Notes under the pieces: model-generated
Seen by the model: the letters and a program-made list of their open reading frames with translations, nothing else
The model's database searches: none
What the model was told of the DNA's origin: nothing
Part shown: piece after piece, positions 32,859-41,744 of the stretch
Layout of the letters: every line of letters begins with the position of its first letter
Position numbering within the stretch: position 1 is the stretch's first letter
Source of the DNA: 34-65-8 sp964516135
GTDB lineage: Bacteria; Pseudomonadota; Alphaproteobacteria; Sphingomonadales; Sphingomonadaceae
NCBI GenBank assembly: GCA_964516135.1
Contig: CAZEWN010000001.1
Span: forward strand, 186,001-250,000
Direction: 5' to 3'
DNA: 64,000 nt
Translations under genes and position numbers: made by a program

Positions 32859-33760
32859 TCGGCACGCGGTTCGTCATCGCAGCGGTCATGTTCGTCGCCC
32901 TCTCCGCCTGCAGCAGTGTGGTGCCGCCAACCCGCGACACAGCCGTGGTTCAGCCCATTCCCGCGCCCGGTCCTGCGGCCGTGCCCGCCCCGTCTGCGCC
33001 AACCACCTTCACTTACACCGGCGAACTGACCCAGGGCGGCTGGCTGCGCGGCCAGGCGCCTGCCGGGACCGTTTCCGCCCGGCTGGGCGAACAGGCGCTG
33101 ACGCTCGACCCACAGGGGCGCTTCTTTGCTGCGTTCGATCGCGACGCCGGTCCCGATGCGCGGCTGGTTGCGCGGCTGGCCGACGGGCGCGTGGTCGAAA
33201 GCCCGCTACGGATAATGCCGCGCGCCTGGCAGATCGAGAACATCAATGCCGCGCGCACGCCCGGCGGCGCAAGCGCTGCGTTCATGGAACGCCGCCGCCC
33301 GGAACTGGCGCGGATCGCGGCGGCCCGGGCGAAGGATCACGATGTTGCCGGGTGGGCGCAGCAGTTCGTGTGGCCGGTCAAGGGGCGCATTTCGGGCCGC
33401 TTCGGATCGCAGCGCGTCTATCGCGGAGAACCTGGCGCCTACCATTCGGGCATCGACATCGCGACTGGCGAAAGCGGTACGCCGTTCGTGGCCCCGGCTG
33501 ACGGGGTTGTGATCCTGGCGGCGGAAACGCCTTTCTCGCTCGAGGGCTACCTGCTGATGATCGACCACGGCAATGGCCTCAACAGCGCCTTCCTGCACAA
33601 TTCGCGAGTGCTGGTGCGAGAAGGCGAGCAGGTGCGCCAGGGCCAGCCAATCGGGCACATTGGCGCAACCGGGCGGGCGACCGGGCCGCATCTCCACTGG
33701 GGTCTGATGTGGCGGGGTCAGCGGCTCGACCCGCTGCTGTTCACCGGCCCGATGAACTGA
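32855..33760 (+). CDS. M23 family metallopeptidase, predicted lipoprotein
   Basis: 301 aa from a GTG at 32855. The lipoprotein signal (FVIAAVMFVALSACSS) is followed by a Pro-rich linker, a beta-rich domain (about 50-125) and a C-terminal LytM/M23 domain with the zinc ligands in AYHSGIDIATG and the catalytic TGPHLHWGLMW, both intact. Such enzymes cut peptidoglycan cross-bridges or, if regulated, activate amidases. The N-terminal extension suggests an envelope-anchored endopeptidase. It is translationally coupled to the DUF2093 gene. Confidence 0.9.
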   Translation: MIGTRFVIAAVMFVALSACSSVVPPTRDTAVVQPIPAPGPAAVPAPSAPTTFTYTGELTQGGWLRGQAPAGTVSARLGEQALTLDPQGRFFAAFDRDAGPDARLVARLADGRVVESPLRIMPRAWQIENINAARTPGGASAAFMERRRPELARIAAARAKDHDVAGWAQQFVWPVKGRISGRFGSQRVYRGEPGAYHSGIDIATGESGTPFVAPADGVVILAAETPFSLEGYLLMIDHGNGLNSAFLHNSRVLVREGEQVRQGQPIGHIGATGRATGPHLHWGLMWRGQRLDPLLFTGPMN

Positions 33761-33768
33761 CACACGCC

Positions 33769-34776
33769 ATGCGCTGGCGACCGATCCTGGCCGTGCTGGT
33801 CGCGCTCGGCCTCGCACCCGGCACGTTCGTGCGCAACGACCCGATGGACGACTTGCGCCCGATCCTGATCGCGCAGCGGCTCAACCCGGGCCAGGCGCGA
33901 ATCGGGCCGCTGGAAATCGAGGGCGCTTGGCATCTCACCAGCCCGAACACGCATTTTGGCGGCTTTTCGGCGCTGATCGTGCCGCGCGCGGGCGGTCTCG
34001 TGGCCATCAGCGACCGGGGCCGGTGGATGCGCTTTGCTGCGCCCGCGCACGGGCAGGTGCCGGTCCGCTTCGGCGCGCTGGGGGGCGAGACCGAGCCGGA
34101 CAAGCGCGCGGTCGATGCAGAGGCGGCTGCCCATTGGCGGGGCACGACCTGGATCGCTTACGAACGCAGCAACAGCATCGAGCGTTACCGCAGCGGCGCG
34201 CTGATTGATCCCGAACGGGCCGAGCCGCCGCAAATGGCAGACTGGCCCGCCAATCGCGGCGCGGAAGCGATGGCGCGGCTCAGCGACGGTCATTTCCTGA
34301 TGATCGGTGAAGGCTCGCCCGAATGGACCGGGACCGGCTATCCCGCGCTGCTGTTCGCGGACGACCCGGTGGACGGGGCGCGGGCGATCGAATTCGCCTT
34401 CGTCCCACCCAGCGGCTTCCGCGCCACCGACGCGGCGGCCTTGCCCGACGGGCGCGTGCTGATCCTGCTGCGGCGAATCGATCGCTATCTACCGCCGCGC
34501 TTCTCCGCCGCGTTGATGCTGGCCGATCCACGCGCGATCAAGCAAGACGGTGAATGGCGCGGCGAAATGCTGGCGACCATTGATGGCGACCTGCCGCGCG
34601 ACAATTTCGAGGGGCTGGCAGTGGAACCACGCGCTGACGGCGCGCTGACGCTGTGGCTGATTTCGGACGACAACACCGCAGCGCTCCAGCGCACGCTGCT
34701 CTACAAGTTGCGCTGGGACATGCAAAAGGCGCGCGGAAATCCCGCGCGCCGTGCAATATCCGCTTCCCGACCCTGA
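33769..34776 (+). CDS. Esterase-like/phytase-like beta-propeller protein, exported
   Basis: 335 aa. N-terminal signal-like helix (RPILAVLVALGLAPGTF) followed by an esterase-like-activity-of-phytase (PF13449) domain: HFGGFSALIVPRAGGLVAIS, RGRWMRF, AHWRGTTWIAYERSNSIERY, GAEAMARLSDGHFLMIGEG, ATDAAALPDGRVLILLRR and DNFEGLAVE. The domain is a beta-propeller in many secreted proteobacterial proteins; enzymatic activity is not established. It begins 8 bp after the M23 gene. Its 3' end contains the terminator of the convergent rpmB gene. Confidence 0.82.
   Translation: MRWRPILAVLVALGLAPGTFVRNDPMDDLRPILIAQRLNPGQARIGPLEIEGAWHLTSPNTHFGGFSALIVPRAGGLVAISDRGRWMRFAAPAHGQVPVRFGALGGETEPDKRAVDAEAAAHWRGTTWIAYERSNSIERYRSGALIDPERAEPPQMADWPANRGAEAMARLSDGHFLMIGEGSPEWTGTGYPALLFADDPVDGARAIEFAFVPPSGFRATDAAALPDGRVLILLRRIDRYLPPRFSAALMLADPRAIKQDGEWRGEMLATIDGDLPRDNFEGLAVEPRADGALTLWLISDDNTAALQRTLLYKLRWDMQKARGNPARRAISASRP
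34724..34750 (-). terminator. Rho-independent terminator of rpmB
   Basis: Perfect 9-bp stem GGCGCGCGG (34728-34736) / CCGCGCGCC (34742-34750) with a five-base loop and a T-run on the minus strand (AAAA at 34724-34727 on plus). It lies inside the 3' coding end of the convergent esterase-like gene. Confidence 0.75.
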
Positions 34777-34788
34777 GGTCGGAGGAAA

Positions 34789-35076
34789 TCAGGCGGCAGC
34801 GGCCGCCTTCTTGAGCTCGCGCTTCACCTTCTGCGCGCTGGCCGACAGCTTTTCGTCGCTGGTCTTGAGCAGCCAGTTGTCCAGCCCACCATTGTGTTCG
34901 ACCGAGCGCAGGCCGTGGGTCGACACGCGGAACTTGAACCCGCGACCCAGCTTTTCGCTCAGCAGCGTGACGTTCTGCAGGTTGGGCAGGAACACGCGCT
35001 TGGTCTTGTTGTTGGCGTGGCTCACGTTGTGGCCGACCTGGCGGCCCTTGCCGGTCAGTTCGCAGATGCGCGACAT
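34789..35076 (-). CDS. rpmB: 50S ribosomal protein L28
   Basis: 95 aa. L28 signatures are SRICELTGKGRQVGHNVSHA, KTKRVFLPNLQNVTL and KFRVSTHGLRSVEHNGGLDN. The C-terminal Lys/Ala-rich extension is the alphaproteobacterial form. It binds 23S rRNA in the large subunit. Monocistronic, with its terminator 40 bp downstream in the convergent gene. A GAACGAGAG-like purine-rich stretch precedes the ATG at 35076. Confidence 0.97.
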   Translation of the reverse strand: MSRICELTGKGRQVGHNVSHANNKTKRVFLPNLQNVTLLSEKLGRGFKFRVSTHGLRSVEHNGGLDNWLLKTSDEKLSASAQKVKRELKKAAAAA

Positions 35077-35225
35077 GGTTGCTCTCGTTCGTTCGTATTT
35101 GGGAGCCGCCGCGGGGGAAGCTCACAGGTGGTCGGGGTATCCCGGAAAGCGGCGCGCATAGCGGTGCCCCCGCGAATCGTCAACCCGAGTTGCGCCGAGG
35201 GGTTCAGCCGTATAGCGCGGGCGCG

Positions 35226-35681
35226 ATGACCCGCTGGCCGATCCCCCCGCCAATGGCAAGGGCGCTCGAACTGGCGCGTGTGGCGGCCGAAGCGGGTGAG
35301 GTGCCGATCGGCGCGGTGGTGGTGAAAGACGGCGCAATCGTCGGCGAGGGCCACAATCGCCCGCGCGCCGACCACGATCCGACCGCACACGCCGAAATTC
35401 AGGCGATTCGCGCCGCCGCCCGTGCGCTCGGCAACGAGCGGCTCGAACGCTGCGACATCTACGTGACACTCGAACCCTGCGCGATGTGCGCCGGGGCGAT
35501 CGTGCATGCCCGCATCGCGCGCGTCTACTACGCCGCGCCCGACCCCAAGGGCGGCGCGGTCGAACACGGCGCGCGGGTGTTCGACCACCCGCAGTGCCTG
35601 CATCGGCCCGAGGTCTATTCGGGCATGGGAGAGGCGGAGGCTGCCAGTTTGCTGCGCGGGTTTTTCCGCGAGCGGCGCTAG
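35226..35681 (+). CDS. tadA: tRNA-specific adenosine deaminase
   Basis: 151 aa. Converts A34 to inosine in tRNA-Arg(ACG), allowing one tRNA to read three Arg codons. The zinc deaminase motifs are TAHAEIQAIRAAA (His55 ligand, Glu57 proton shuttle) and VTLEPCAMCAGAIVHARI (Cys85, Cys88 ligands). The GEVPIGAVVVKDG block and the C-terminal LLRGFFRERR helix fit TadA and not cytosine deaminase. The ATG at 35226 follows an upstream open frame without family similarity. The last four bases overlap the end of the convergent RNase T2 gene. Confidence 0.93.
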   Translation: MTRWPIPPPMARALELARVAAEAGEVPIGAVVVKDGAIVGEGHNRPRADHDPTAHAEIQAIRAAARALGNERLERCDIYVTLEPCAMCAGAIVHARIARVYYAAPDPKGGAVEHGARVFDHPQCLHRPEVYSGMGEAEAASLLRGFFRERR

Positions 35682-36370
35682 AGCCCGCGCCATATCCGCA
35701 CCGCCGCGCCATCGGTGGGACCAAACCGCCGCCGTTCGCAGGGTTCGGGGCGGAAATCCTTGCCGTAGCAGAGCCGCAATTCCTCCAGCCAGCCGCGCGC
35801 GTTCAGCTTTACACCCACCGCCTCGCGCCGGAAGCCGGGGTTGGCGCGGAGGAACTCGGCGCGGACCATGCCCGCCGTCAGCGCCTCGTCGCGCGAGAGT
35901 CGGTCGAAGTCGGGCATTTGAAGGCTCTCCCACAGGATGCCGGTGACCTTGAGGTAGGTCTCGGGGCGGCGGACCATGCAGGCACCGTGCTTGGCCCACT
36001 GCCGCGCCAGCAGGCCGGCGGAGGGCGACATGCACAGATTGCGCCGCGCCTCGGCGGACGAAAGGCGCCGCGATGTCGGGCACCACTGCGGCCAGCCCTG
36101 CCGCGCCTCGGGCCAGAGGCCGTGCACGACCATGCCGAACCGCCCGTTGCGGCCCGAACACTGCATCGCATGGCGTCGGTCGCCCTCGCGCGGCTTGCAG
36201 AACTCCGGCGCCCAGCTGAGCGCCAGGGTGTAGCCGGTGACAGGCATCGTGCGCGCCGGGCCATCGGGCACGATGCGCGGCACCGCGATCTGCAGGGGCA
36301 CACGGCACTGGTAGGCCTGGGCGTGGACCGGTGTCGCCAGCCCCAGCAGCAGGAGCGTTGCGGCCCTCAC
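35678..36370 (-). CDS. Ribonuclease T2 family protein, secreted
   Basis: 230 aa from a GTG at 36370. Signal peptide RAATLLLLGLATPVHAQA. RNase T2 catalytic blocks are both present: VVHGLWPEARQGWP (CAS I, His-Gly-Leu-Trp-Pro) and ARQWAKHGACM (CAS II, with Lys-His). Six or more Cys fit a disulfide-bonded periplasmic or extracellular endoribonuclease that cuts ssRNA through a 2',3'-cyclic phosphate. The start overlaps the nadC stop (GTGA), an odd pairing of a secreted nuclease with NAD synthesis. Confidence 0.9.
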   Translation of the reverse strand: MRAATLLLLGLATPVHAQAYQCRVPLQIAVPRIVPDGPARTMPVTGYTLALSWAPEFCKPREGDRRHAMQCSGRNGRFGMVVHGLWPEARQGWPQWCPTSRRLSSAEARRNLCMSPSAGLLARQWAKHGACMVRRPETYLKVTGILWESLQMPDFDRLSRDEALTAGMVRAEFLRANPGFRREAVGVKLNARGWLEELRLCYGKDFRPEPCERRRFGPTDGAAVRIWRGL

Positions 36371-37230
36371 AACGGCGTGAAATCCAATCCGATGTCGGCC
36401 GCTGGCGCGCTCTGGGTCAGACGGCCGACCGAGACGTAGTCGACGCCGGTCGCGGCCTTGGCCTTGATGGTCTGGAGGTTGATGCCCCCGCTCGCCTCGG
36501 TCGGAACGCGTCCGGCCACCACTCCCACCGCCTCGCGCAGGGTATCCGGCTCCATGTTGTCGAGCAGCAGCCGGGTCGCGCCAGCGGCCAGCGCGGGTTC
36601 GATCTGGTCGAGCCGGTCGACCTCGCAGATGATCTCCTCCACCCCGGCCTCGACCGCGCGGCGGACGGCTTCGCCGACGCTGCCGGCCACGAGGACGTGG
36701 TTGTCCTTGATCATCGCCGCGTCCCACAGACCCATGCGGTGGTTGCTCCCCCCACCCATGCGCACAGCGTATTTCTCGAGATGGCGCAGGCCCGGGATGG
36801 TCTTGCGCGTGTCGAGCAGGGTGCAGGCGGGATTGTCCATCGCCCGCACATATTCGCGCACCAGCGTGGCGACGCCGGAGAGATGCTGGACCGTATTGAG
36901 TGCGCTGCGCTCCGCGGTGAGCATGGCGCGCGCATTGCCTTCGAGGCGCATGAGGTCGGCACCGGGTTCGACCTCGGCGCCTTCGGCCACCAACAGCTCG
37001 ATCCGCATGTCGGGATCGAGCGCGCGGAAGAATGCTTCGGCCACCGGCAGGCCAGCGACCACGATCGCATCGCGGCTGTCCATCACCCCGGCAAAACGGG
37101 CATGTGCCGGGATCACGCTCTCGCTGGTGACGTCCCGCCCGCCGCCGGGGAGGCCCTCGCCCAAGTCTTCTGCAAGCGTATCACGGACGAAGCGGGCGAG
37201 GTCGAAGCCTTCCAGTGAGAATGTGCTCAT
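36367..37230 (-). CDS. nadC: Nicotinate-nucleotide pyrophosphorylase (carboxylating)
   Basis: 287 aa. Makes nicotinate mononucleotide from quinolinate and PRPP in de novo NAD synthesis. Visible motifs are LAEDLGEGLPGGGRDVTSES, ERSALNTVQHLSGVATLV (substrate loop), LLDTRKTIPGLRHLEKYAVR, GGGSNHRMGLWDAAMIKDNH, RLLLDNMEPDTL, VPTEASGGINLQTI and YVSVGRLTQSAPAADIGLDF. All are intact and the length is standard. nadA and nadB are not in the window. It is followed by the RNase T2 gene with a four-base overlap. Confidence 0.96.
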   Translation of the reverse strand: MSTFSLEGFDLARFVRDTLAEDLGEGLPGGGRDVTSESVIPAHARFAGVMDSRDAIVVAGLPVAEAFFRALDPDMRIELLVAEGAEVEPGADLMRLEGNARAMLTAERSALNTVQHLSGVATLVREYVRAMDNPACTLLDTRKTIPGLRHLEKYAVRMGGGSNHRMGLWDAAMIKDNHVLVAGSVGEAVRRAVEAGVEEIICEVDRLDQIEPALAAGATRLLLDNMEPDTLREAVGVVAGRVPTEASGGINLQTIKAKAATGVDYVSVGRLTQSAPAADIGLDFTPL

Positions 37231-37347
37231 GCGAGACCCTTAACCGGGCCGGCGGAGGCCCGGCAAGGGCGACCGCCCGCCCGCAGGCGCCCGTAGCGAA
37301 GCGAAGGGATAGCGCCGAGGAGCGCGGATGCGCGTTCGCAAAGAAAA

Positions 37348-38148
37348 CTAATGCACGAACCGCGCGACCACATCCCTGTACGACCGGCTGACCTTCACCT
37401 CCGCCCCGCTTTCCAGCACCAGGAAGCATTCGCCATTGGTGTGCGGCTTCACCTGGCGCACCTGATCGAGGTTGACGATAGTCGAACGGTGCACGCGCTG
37501 GAACCGGCGCGGGTCGAGGCGGCGTTCCAGATCCTTCATCGTTTCGCGCAGGATCAACGAATTGTCGCCGGTATAGATGCACATGTAATCCCCCGCGGCC
37601 TCGATATGCTCGATCGAATCGACCTCGACGCGAAAGATCTGGCCGCGGTCCTTGATGTTGATCAGCTTCTCGAACCGGTCGGTGCTTTCGGTGGTTTCGG
37701 TATCCGCGAATTCCTCGGCGGCCTCGGGCGCAACTTCGCTGAGCACTTCCATCAGTTTTTCGGCATCCTCGACCCCGCGCTTTTCGGCCAGGCGCTGGCG
37801 CACGCGCTCGATCGTATCGGCGAGCTTGTCCTCGTCCACCGGCTTCATCAGGTAATTGACCGCGTTGGCCTCGAAGGCGCGGATCGCGTGCTCGGAATAG
37901 GCGGTGACGAACACGAACAGCGGGGGCTCGATCTCCATCACGCCCTTGACCACGGAAAATCCGTCAAAGCCAGGCATCTGGATGTCGAGGAACACCAGGT
38001 CGGGCTTTTCGGTCTTGATCTTGCGAATTGCCTCGCGCCCGTTGGCGCAAGTGTCGATCACCTCGACATCCTCGAACCGTTCGAGGCGGATGGCGAGACC
38101 CTGGATGGCGAGTTTCTCGTCGTCGACGATAATGGTGCGAATGGTCAT
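37348..38148 (-). CDS. LytTR-family response regulator (second pair)
   Basis: 266 aa. The receiver domain (residues 1-120) has IIVDDEK, the phosphoacceptor Asp in LVFLDIQMPGFDG and NYLMKPVDEDKL. An acidic linker (about 125-165, rich in Glu/Asp) leads to the LytTR domain with EHIEAAGDYMCIYTG, RFQRVHRSTIVNLDQVRQVK and VKVSRSYRDVV. It begins immediately after the kinase stop (38149). Compared with the regulator at 3561, the linker is longer and acidic, so the two are paralogous systems and not a recent duplication. Confidence 0.93.
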   Translation of the reverse strand: MTIRTIIVDDEKLAIQGLAIRLERFEDVEVIDTCANGREAIRKIKTEKPDLVFLDIQMPGFDGFSVVKGVMEIEPPLFVFVTAYSEHAIRAFEANAVNYLMKPVDEDKLADTIERVRQRLAEKRGVEDAEKLMEVLSEVAPEAAEEFADTETTESTDRFEKLINIKDRGQIFRVEVDSIEHIEAAGDYMCIYTGDNSLILRETMKDLERRLDPRRFQRVHRSTIVNLDQVRQVKPHTNGECFLVLESGAEVKVSRSYRDVVARFVH

Positions 38149-39366
38149 TCAGGTACTTCCAATGGGGGTTGGGCCGGGGGGCAGGATCATGCGCGAGCCA
38201 GTCGGCTGGGCATCCAGCACGGCCTGGGGGGATTGCTCGACGATATCCTTCCTGAACGGCTCGTGGGGGATTTCGATGGTGACGGTAAAACCGCCGTCGG
38301 GCGGGGTGCGAATCTCGAAACGGTGCTCTTCGCCATAGGCTTGCGCCAGGCGGTTGCGGATATTGGCCAGGCCGACGCCGGTCGAGACGGTGCCTTGGGC
38401 ATCGGCTGGGCCGGTAATGGCGCGGGGCAGGGTGGGGCGATGCCGCGCCTGCGCGCCGGGTCCGGTATCCGACACCGCCAGCCGCAGCCGCCCTCCCACG
38501 ATTCGCGCCGACAGGCTGATCTGCGCGCCTTCTTCCTGCGGCGTCACGGCGTATTTGATCGCGTTCTCGACCAGCGGCTGAAGGAGCATGGCTGGCAGGC
38601 AGGCCTGTTCTGCCACCGGGTCGATGTCGAAATCGGTCCGCAGCCGGTCCTCAAACCGCATGCGTTCGATGTCGAGGTATAGCTTCAGCGTCTCGACTTC
38701 CTGCGCCACCGTGATCTTGCCCGACAGCTCGGTCAGCAGCGTGTGGCGGAGGAACCCCGACAGGCGGGTCAGCATCGCGTTGGCGGGTTCGGTCTGCTTC
38801 AGCAACACCAGCGTGCTGATCGAATTGAGCGTGTTGAACAGGAAGTGTGGATTGAGCTGATAGCGCAGCATGGTGAGCTGCGCGCTGGTCGCCTGCGCCT
38901 GGAGCCGTTCGAGCCGGTCGGCCTGCTCCTCCACCTGGAGGAAGTAATTGATCGCGTAATAGAGCGCGGACCATGCGCCGAGCATCGTCAGGTCGAAGAA
39001 GAACACGCCGATGAACAGCTGGGCGAAGCCGGTCTCGCTGTCGGCGCGGTAGAGGCCGATGACCCAGCTGTCGATGAAGGCGAACAGCCCCACCGCGATC
39101 GCCAGCGCCAGCGCGGTCGCGCCCCAGGTCACCAGCGGGCGTAGCGCGATCAGCTGGCGGTAGATGACCGACAGGATCAGGCTGATCGAAAAACCAGTGA
39201 TCGTGGCGATGAGGGTGACGACCAGGAAGCTCGCCGCCTGGTTATTCGCGATCGTGGACATCCCGCGCAGCAGAAGCACGCCACCCCAGCCAGCGAACTG
39301 CAGGGTCCAGAACGCCCGGTTCTTGTCGGCGAAGAACGGCGTCGAGCTGAACGACGTGATGGCCAT
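38149..39366 (-). CDS. Sensor histidine kinase of the LytS/YehU type (second pair)
   Basis: 405-aa inner-membrane sensor. Hydrophobic segments lie near residues 20-38, 45-70, 80-103 and 115-140. The kinase domain carries TMLRYQLNPHFLFNTLNSIS with the phosphorylated His, then FLRHTL, LQPLVENAIKYAVTP, VSDTGPG and STGVGLANIRNRLAQAYG. The last 35 residues (FRKDIVEQSPQAVLDAQP onward) form a non-conserved tail. No gap separates it from the response regulator gene, so they are a cognate pair. The start is the ATG at 39366. Confidence 0.92.
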   Translation of the reverse strand: MAITSFSSTPFFADKNRAFWTLQFAGWGGVLLLRGMSTIANNQAASFLVVTLIATITGFSISLILSVIYRQLIALRPLVTWGATALALAIAVGLFAFIDSWVIGLYRADSETGFAQLFIGVFFFDLTMLGAWSALYYAINYFLQVEEQADRLERLQAQATSAQLTMLRYQLNPHFLFNTLNSISTLVLLKQTEPANAMLTRLSGFLRHTLLTELSGKITVAQEVETLKLYLDIERMRFEDRLRTDFDIDPVAEQACLPAMLLQPLVENAIKYAVTPQEEGAQISLSARIVGGRLRLAVSDTGPGAQARHRPTLPRAITGPADAQGTVSTGVGLANIRNRLAQAYGEEHRFEIRTPPDGGFTVTIEIPHEPFRKDIVEQSPQAVLDAQPTGSRMILPPGPTPIGST

Positions 39367-39461
39367 CTCCCACCGCTCTAGCCCATTTGCCCGCTGGGAG
39401 TCAGATAGTTTTGCCGCAGGCTGCCGACTGCGATAAACCGTTGGTCGAGGGAGACGAGCGA

Positions 39462-40070
39462 ATGAACGCGATCGGCTATGCGGACGAGCGGGCGACGTTT
39501 CGCCAGATGAAGGATGGCACGGCCCGGGACTGGGCCATCATCGGCGGCCATTTCCGCGAATTCGCGGGCGGCGTGGCGGGCCGGGTTCTCGATCACTTGC
39601 GCTTGCTCGATGGGGATTTCGGGGGTTTTCCAATCGATCGGCTGCAGCATTCGCTGCAGACCGCGACCCGCGCCCACCTTGACGGGCGCGACGAGCAATA
39701 CGTGGTCATGGCGCTGTTGCACGATATCGGCGACACGCTGGGAAGCTATAATCACCCCGATGTCGCCGCCGCCATCGTCAGGCCGTTCGTGCGCGAGGAA
39801 CTGCACTGGATCTGTCAGAACCACGGGCACTTCCAGGGCTACTACTACTTCCACTACCTTGGCATGGACCAGAATTCGCGCGACCGGTTCCTCGGGCACG
39901 AGCATTTCGACGCCTGCGCCGAATTCTGCGAGAAGTACGATCAGGCCGCATTCGACCCGGATTACCAGAGCGAGCCGCTGGAATTCTTCGAGCCGATGGT
40001 GCGGCGCGTGATGGCCCGGCCCTTGGCGGCGCTCTACCGGATGGAGGAGCGGGCCGAAGCCGCCGAATAA
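39462..40070 (+). CDS. HD-domain phosphohydrolase
   Basis: 202 aa. HD-fold motifs are RLQHSLQTATRAHLDG (first His), VVMALLHDIGDTLGSYNHPD (HD doublet) and WICQNHGHFQGYY. The arrangement resembles the PhnZ/MIOX-like predicted HD phosphohydrolases, which can be mixed-valent di-iron oxygenases, so the activity could be oxidative cleavage and not phosphohydrolysis. The substrate is unknown and no phosphonate genes are near. The ATG at 39462 has GAGGGAGA upstream. It converges on the M48 gene with one base between the stops. Confidence 0.83.
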   Translation: MNAIGYADERATFRQMKDGTARDWAIIGGHFREFAGGVAGRVLDHLRLLDGDFGGFPIDRLQHSLQTATRAHLDGRDEQYVVMALLHDIGDTLGSYNHPDVAAAIVRPFVREELHWICQNHGHFQGYYYFHYLGMDQNSRDRFLGHEHFDACAEFCEKYDQAAFDPDYQSEPLEFFEPMVRRVMARPLAALYRMEERAEAAE

Positions 40071-40071
40071 C

Positions 40072-41037
40072 CTAGGGTTCGATCTCGCGGCGGAAATGTG
40101 CCGACCAGTCGGCCCCGCCCCCGGGACCGCGGACCGAGGCGATCAGCGGCAGCTCGGCCTCGATCGCCTCGACCCGCTCGTCCCACCCCTCGTGCGTGCG
40201 CTTGCGGAAGAGTCCGCCGCCGTGGCGCGGGCCCCAGCGCGCCATGAACCGCGCCATCGCCGCCGGATCGTAACCTGCGTTGGCAAGCAGCCACGGGGCA
40301 AGCCGATCCGCTTCGCGCTCGGTCAGCCGGACGTTTCGCCGCGAGCGCCCGTTGGTTTCGAGCCACGCGCGGTGGCCCAGGACATTGTGCGCCAGTTCGT
40401 GTGCCACGGCCGCGGCGAATTCGTCGGCCGGATAGGCGAAGCCGGGAAAACGGTCGCCCAGCACCACGCGGCTGCCATCGGCGAGCGCGCGGGTGCCCAC
40501 CGCGGCCACTTCGAACCGGGTGCGACATGCCGCGACCGATCCCAGCAGCACGCTGCCCGATGCCGCATCCGGCGCGCGCCAAGTGACGCGAACCGCCCCA
40601 TCGCGCGCCAGCAATGCGTCGATCGTGTCGCGGATGGCCTGGAGTCGCTGCCACGGCGGCTCGTCCTGAGAACGCGCGCGCGCAGGATCGATGTCGTCGA
40701 TCGCGGTCACGGTCATCCCCGGTCGCAGCCCTGCGCGCATGGCTGGGGAACCCTGGGCGACCGCCTGGATCGCGATGTCGCCGTCAAGGCTCAACGAAGC
40801 GCGCGCGCCGGGCGGATCGGGATAGGCGCCTGCATCGTGGAGCAGGATGCCCGTGGCGGGCAGCTGGTCGACGCAATAACGGGCATTGCCAGTGGTCAGG
40901 CGCCAGCCGGCCTCGTGCAACTGGCCATCGAGCGCCTGAAGCGCGTGATACGCGCTGGTGCTCGCTTGCGCTGGCGAACTGGCCAGTACCATCATGACGC
41001 AACCCGTCATGACCGTCACCTGCGCCGTGCGCCGCAT
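40072..41037 (-). CDS. M48-like metalloprotease with PDZ domain, exported
   Basis: 321 aa. Signal peptide (TGCVMMVLASSPAQAS), then an embedded PDZ-like segment (QAVAQGSPAMRAGLRPGMTV, about residues 91-110) and a gluzincin site FAAAVAHELAHNVLGHRAWL with the HELAH zinc motif at 213-217 and a downstream Glu in LTEREADRLA. It probably degrades or processes envelope proteins. The ATG at 41037 leaves two bases after the DsbA-like stop; a start at 41064 would overlap that gene. Third gene of an M48-DsbA-M48 cluster. Confidence 0.87.
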   Translation of the reverse strand: MRRTAQVTVMTGCVMMVLASSPAQASTSAYHALQALDGQLHEAGWRLTTGNARYCVDQLPATGILLHDAGAYPDPPGARASLSLDGDIAIQAVAQGSPAMRAGLRPGMTVTAIDDIDPARARSQDEPPWQRLQAIRDTIDALLARDGAVRVTWRAPDAASGSVLLGSVAACRTRFEVAAVGTRALADGSRVVLGDRFPGFAYPADEFAAAVAHELAHNVLGHRAWLETNGRSRRNVRLTEREADRLAPWLLANAGYDPAAMARFMARWGPRHGGGLFRKRTHEGWDERVEAIEAELPLIASVRGPGGGADWSAHFRREIEP

Positions 41038-41038
41038 T

Positions 41039-41731
41039 TCAGCCGCCCGCGGCGTCGATCGCATCCTGCAGCCGCTCCGGCCCGACCGCGCCCTCGATGA
41101 CCTGATCCCCGATCACCCAGCTCGGCGTGCCGCCGAATCCCAGCTGGCGCGCAAGTGCCTGGTTGCGCGCGATCTCGGCATCGACTTGCGACGAAGCGGC
41201 GAAAGCCTGTGCGGCCGCCAGGTCGAGACCAGCGGCACGCGCGGCGGCTTCGACCCCGGCGGGCGAGGGCGTGCCGCGTTCGAACATCGCGCGGTGGAAC
41301 GCGGCGAACTTGCCCTGCCGGGCGGCGGCCAGCGCCATCCGCGCGGCGGCATCGCTACCTTCGAAGATGGGCCATTCGCGGATCACCACCTTGAGATCGG
41401 GATTGGCCGCGATCAGCGCTTCGACATGCTGCATGCTCGCGCGGCAGTAGGTACAACCGTAGTCGGTAAATTCGACCAGCGTGATGCTGCCCCGGGGATT
41501 GCCGAGAACCGCACCCGGAAAGGCTTGGCTGACGGCGCCGCCCGCTTCGGCCAGTCGCTGGGCCGCCTCGCGCTGCTGAAAGGCATCCGCCATTTCGGGG
41601 AGTATCTCGGGATGCGCGATCAGATAGCGGCGGACCTGCGCGTCACCCAGGCCGGAAAGCGACCACAGCGCGGCGCCGCCAAAACCGGCGATCAGCGCCA
41701 CCAGCGCGGTGAGGAACAGCGAACGCGACAT
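41039..41731 (-). CDS. DsbA/ScsC-family disulfide oxidoreductase, envelope
   Basis: 230 aa. N-terminal helix (SLFLTALVALIAGFGGAALW) for export or anchoring, then a helical segment VRRYLIAHPEILPEMADAFQ that resembles the oligomerisation region of ScsC/BdbD-like proteins. The thioredoxin-like domain has the active site FTDYGCTYCRASM (Cys93, Cys96) and the cis-Pro loop FGGTPSWVIGD. Oligomerisation would suggest disulfide isomerase activity, which is inferred. The ATG at 41731 is preferred over a TTG at 41770, which would overlap the M48-TPR gene. It sits between two M48 peptidase genes. Confidence 0.88.
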   Translation of the reverse strand: MSRSLFLTALVALIAGFGGAALWSLSGLGDAQVRRYLIAHPEILPEMADAFQQREAAQRLAEAGGAVSQAFPGAVLGNPRGSITLVEFTDYGCTYCRASMQHVEALIAANPDLKVVIREWPIFEGSDAAARMALAAARQGKFAAFHRAMFERGTPSPAGVEAAARAAGLDLAAAQAFAASSQVDAEIARNQALARQLGFGGTPSWVIGDQVIEGAVGPERLQDAIDAAGG

Positions 41732-41744
41732 TGCGGTGGCGGCG

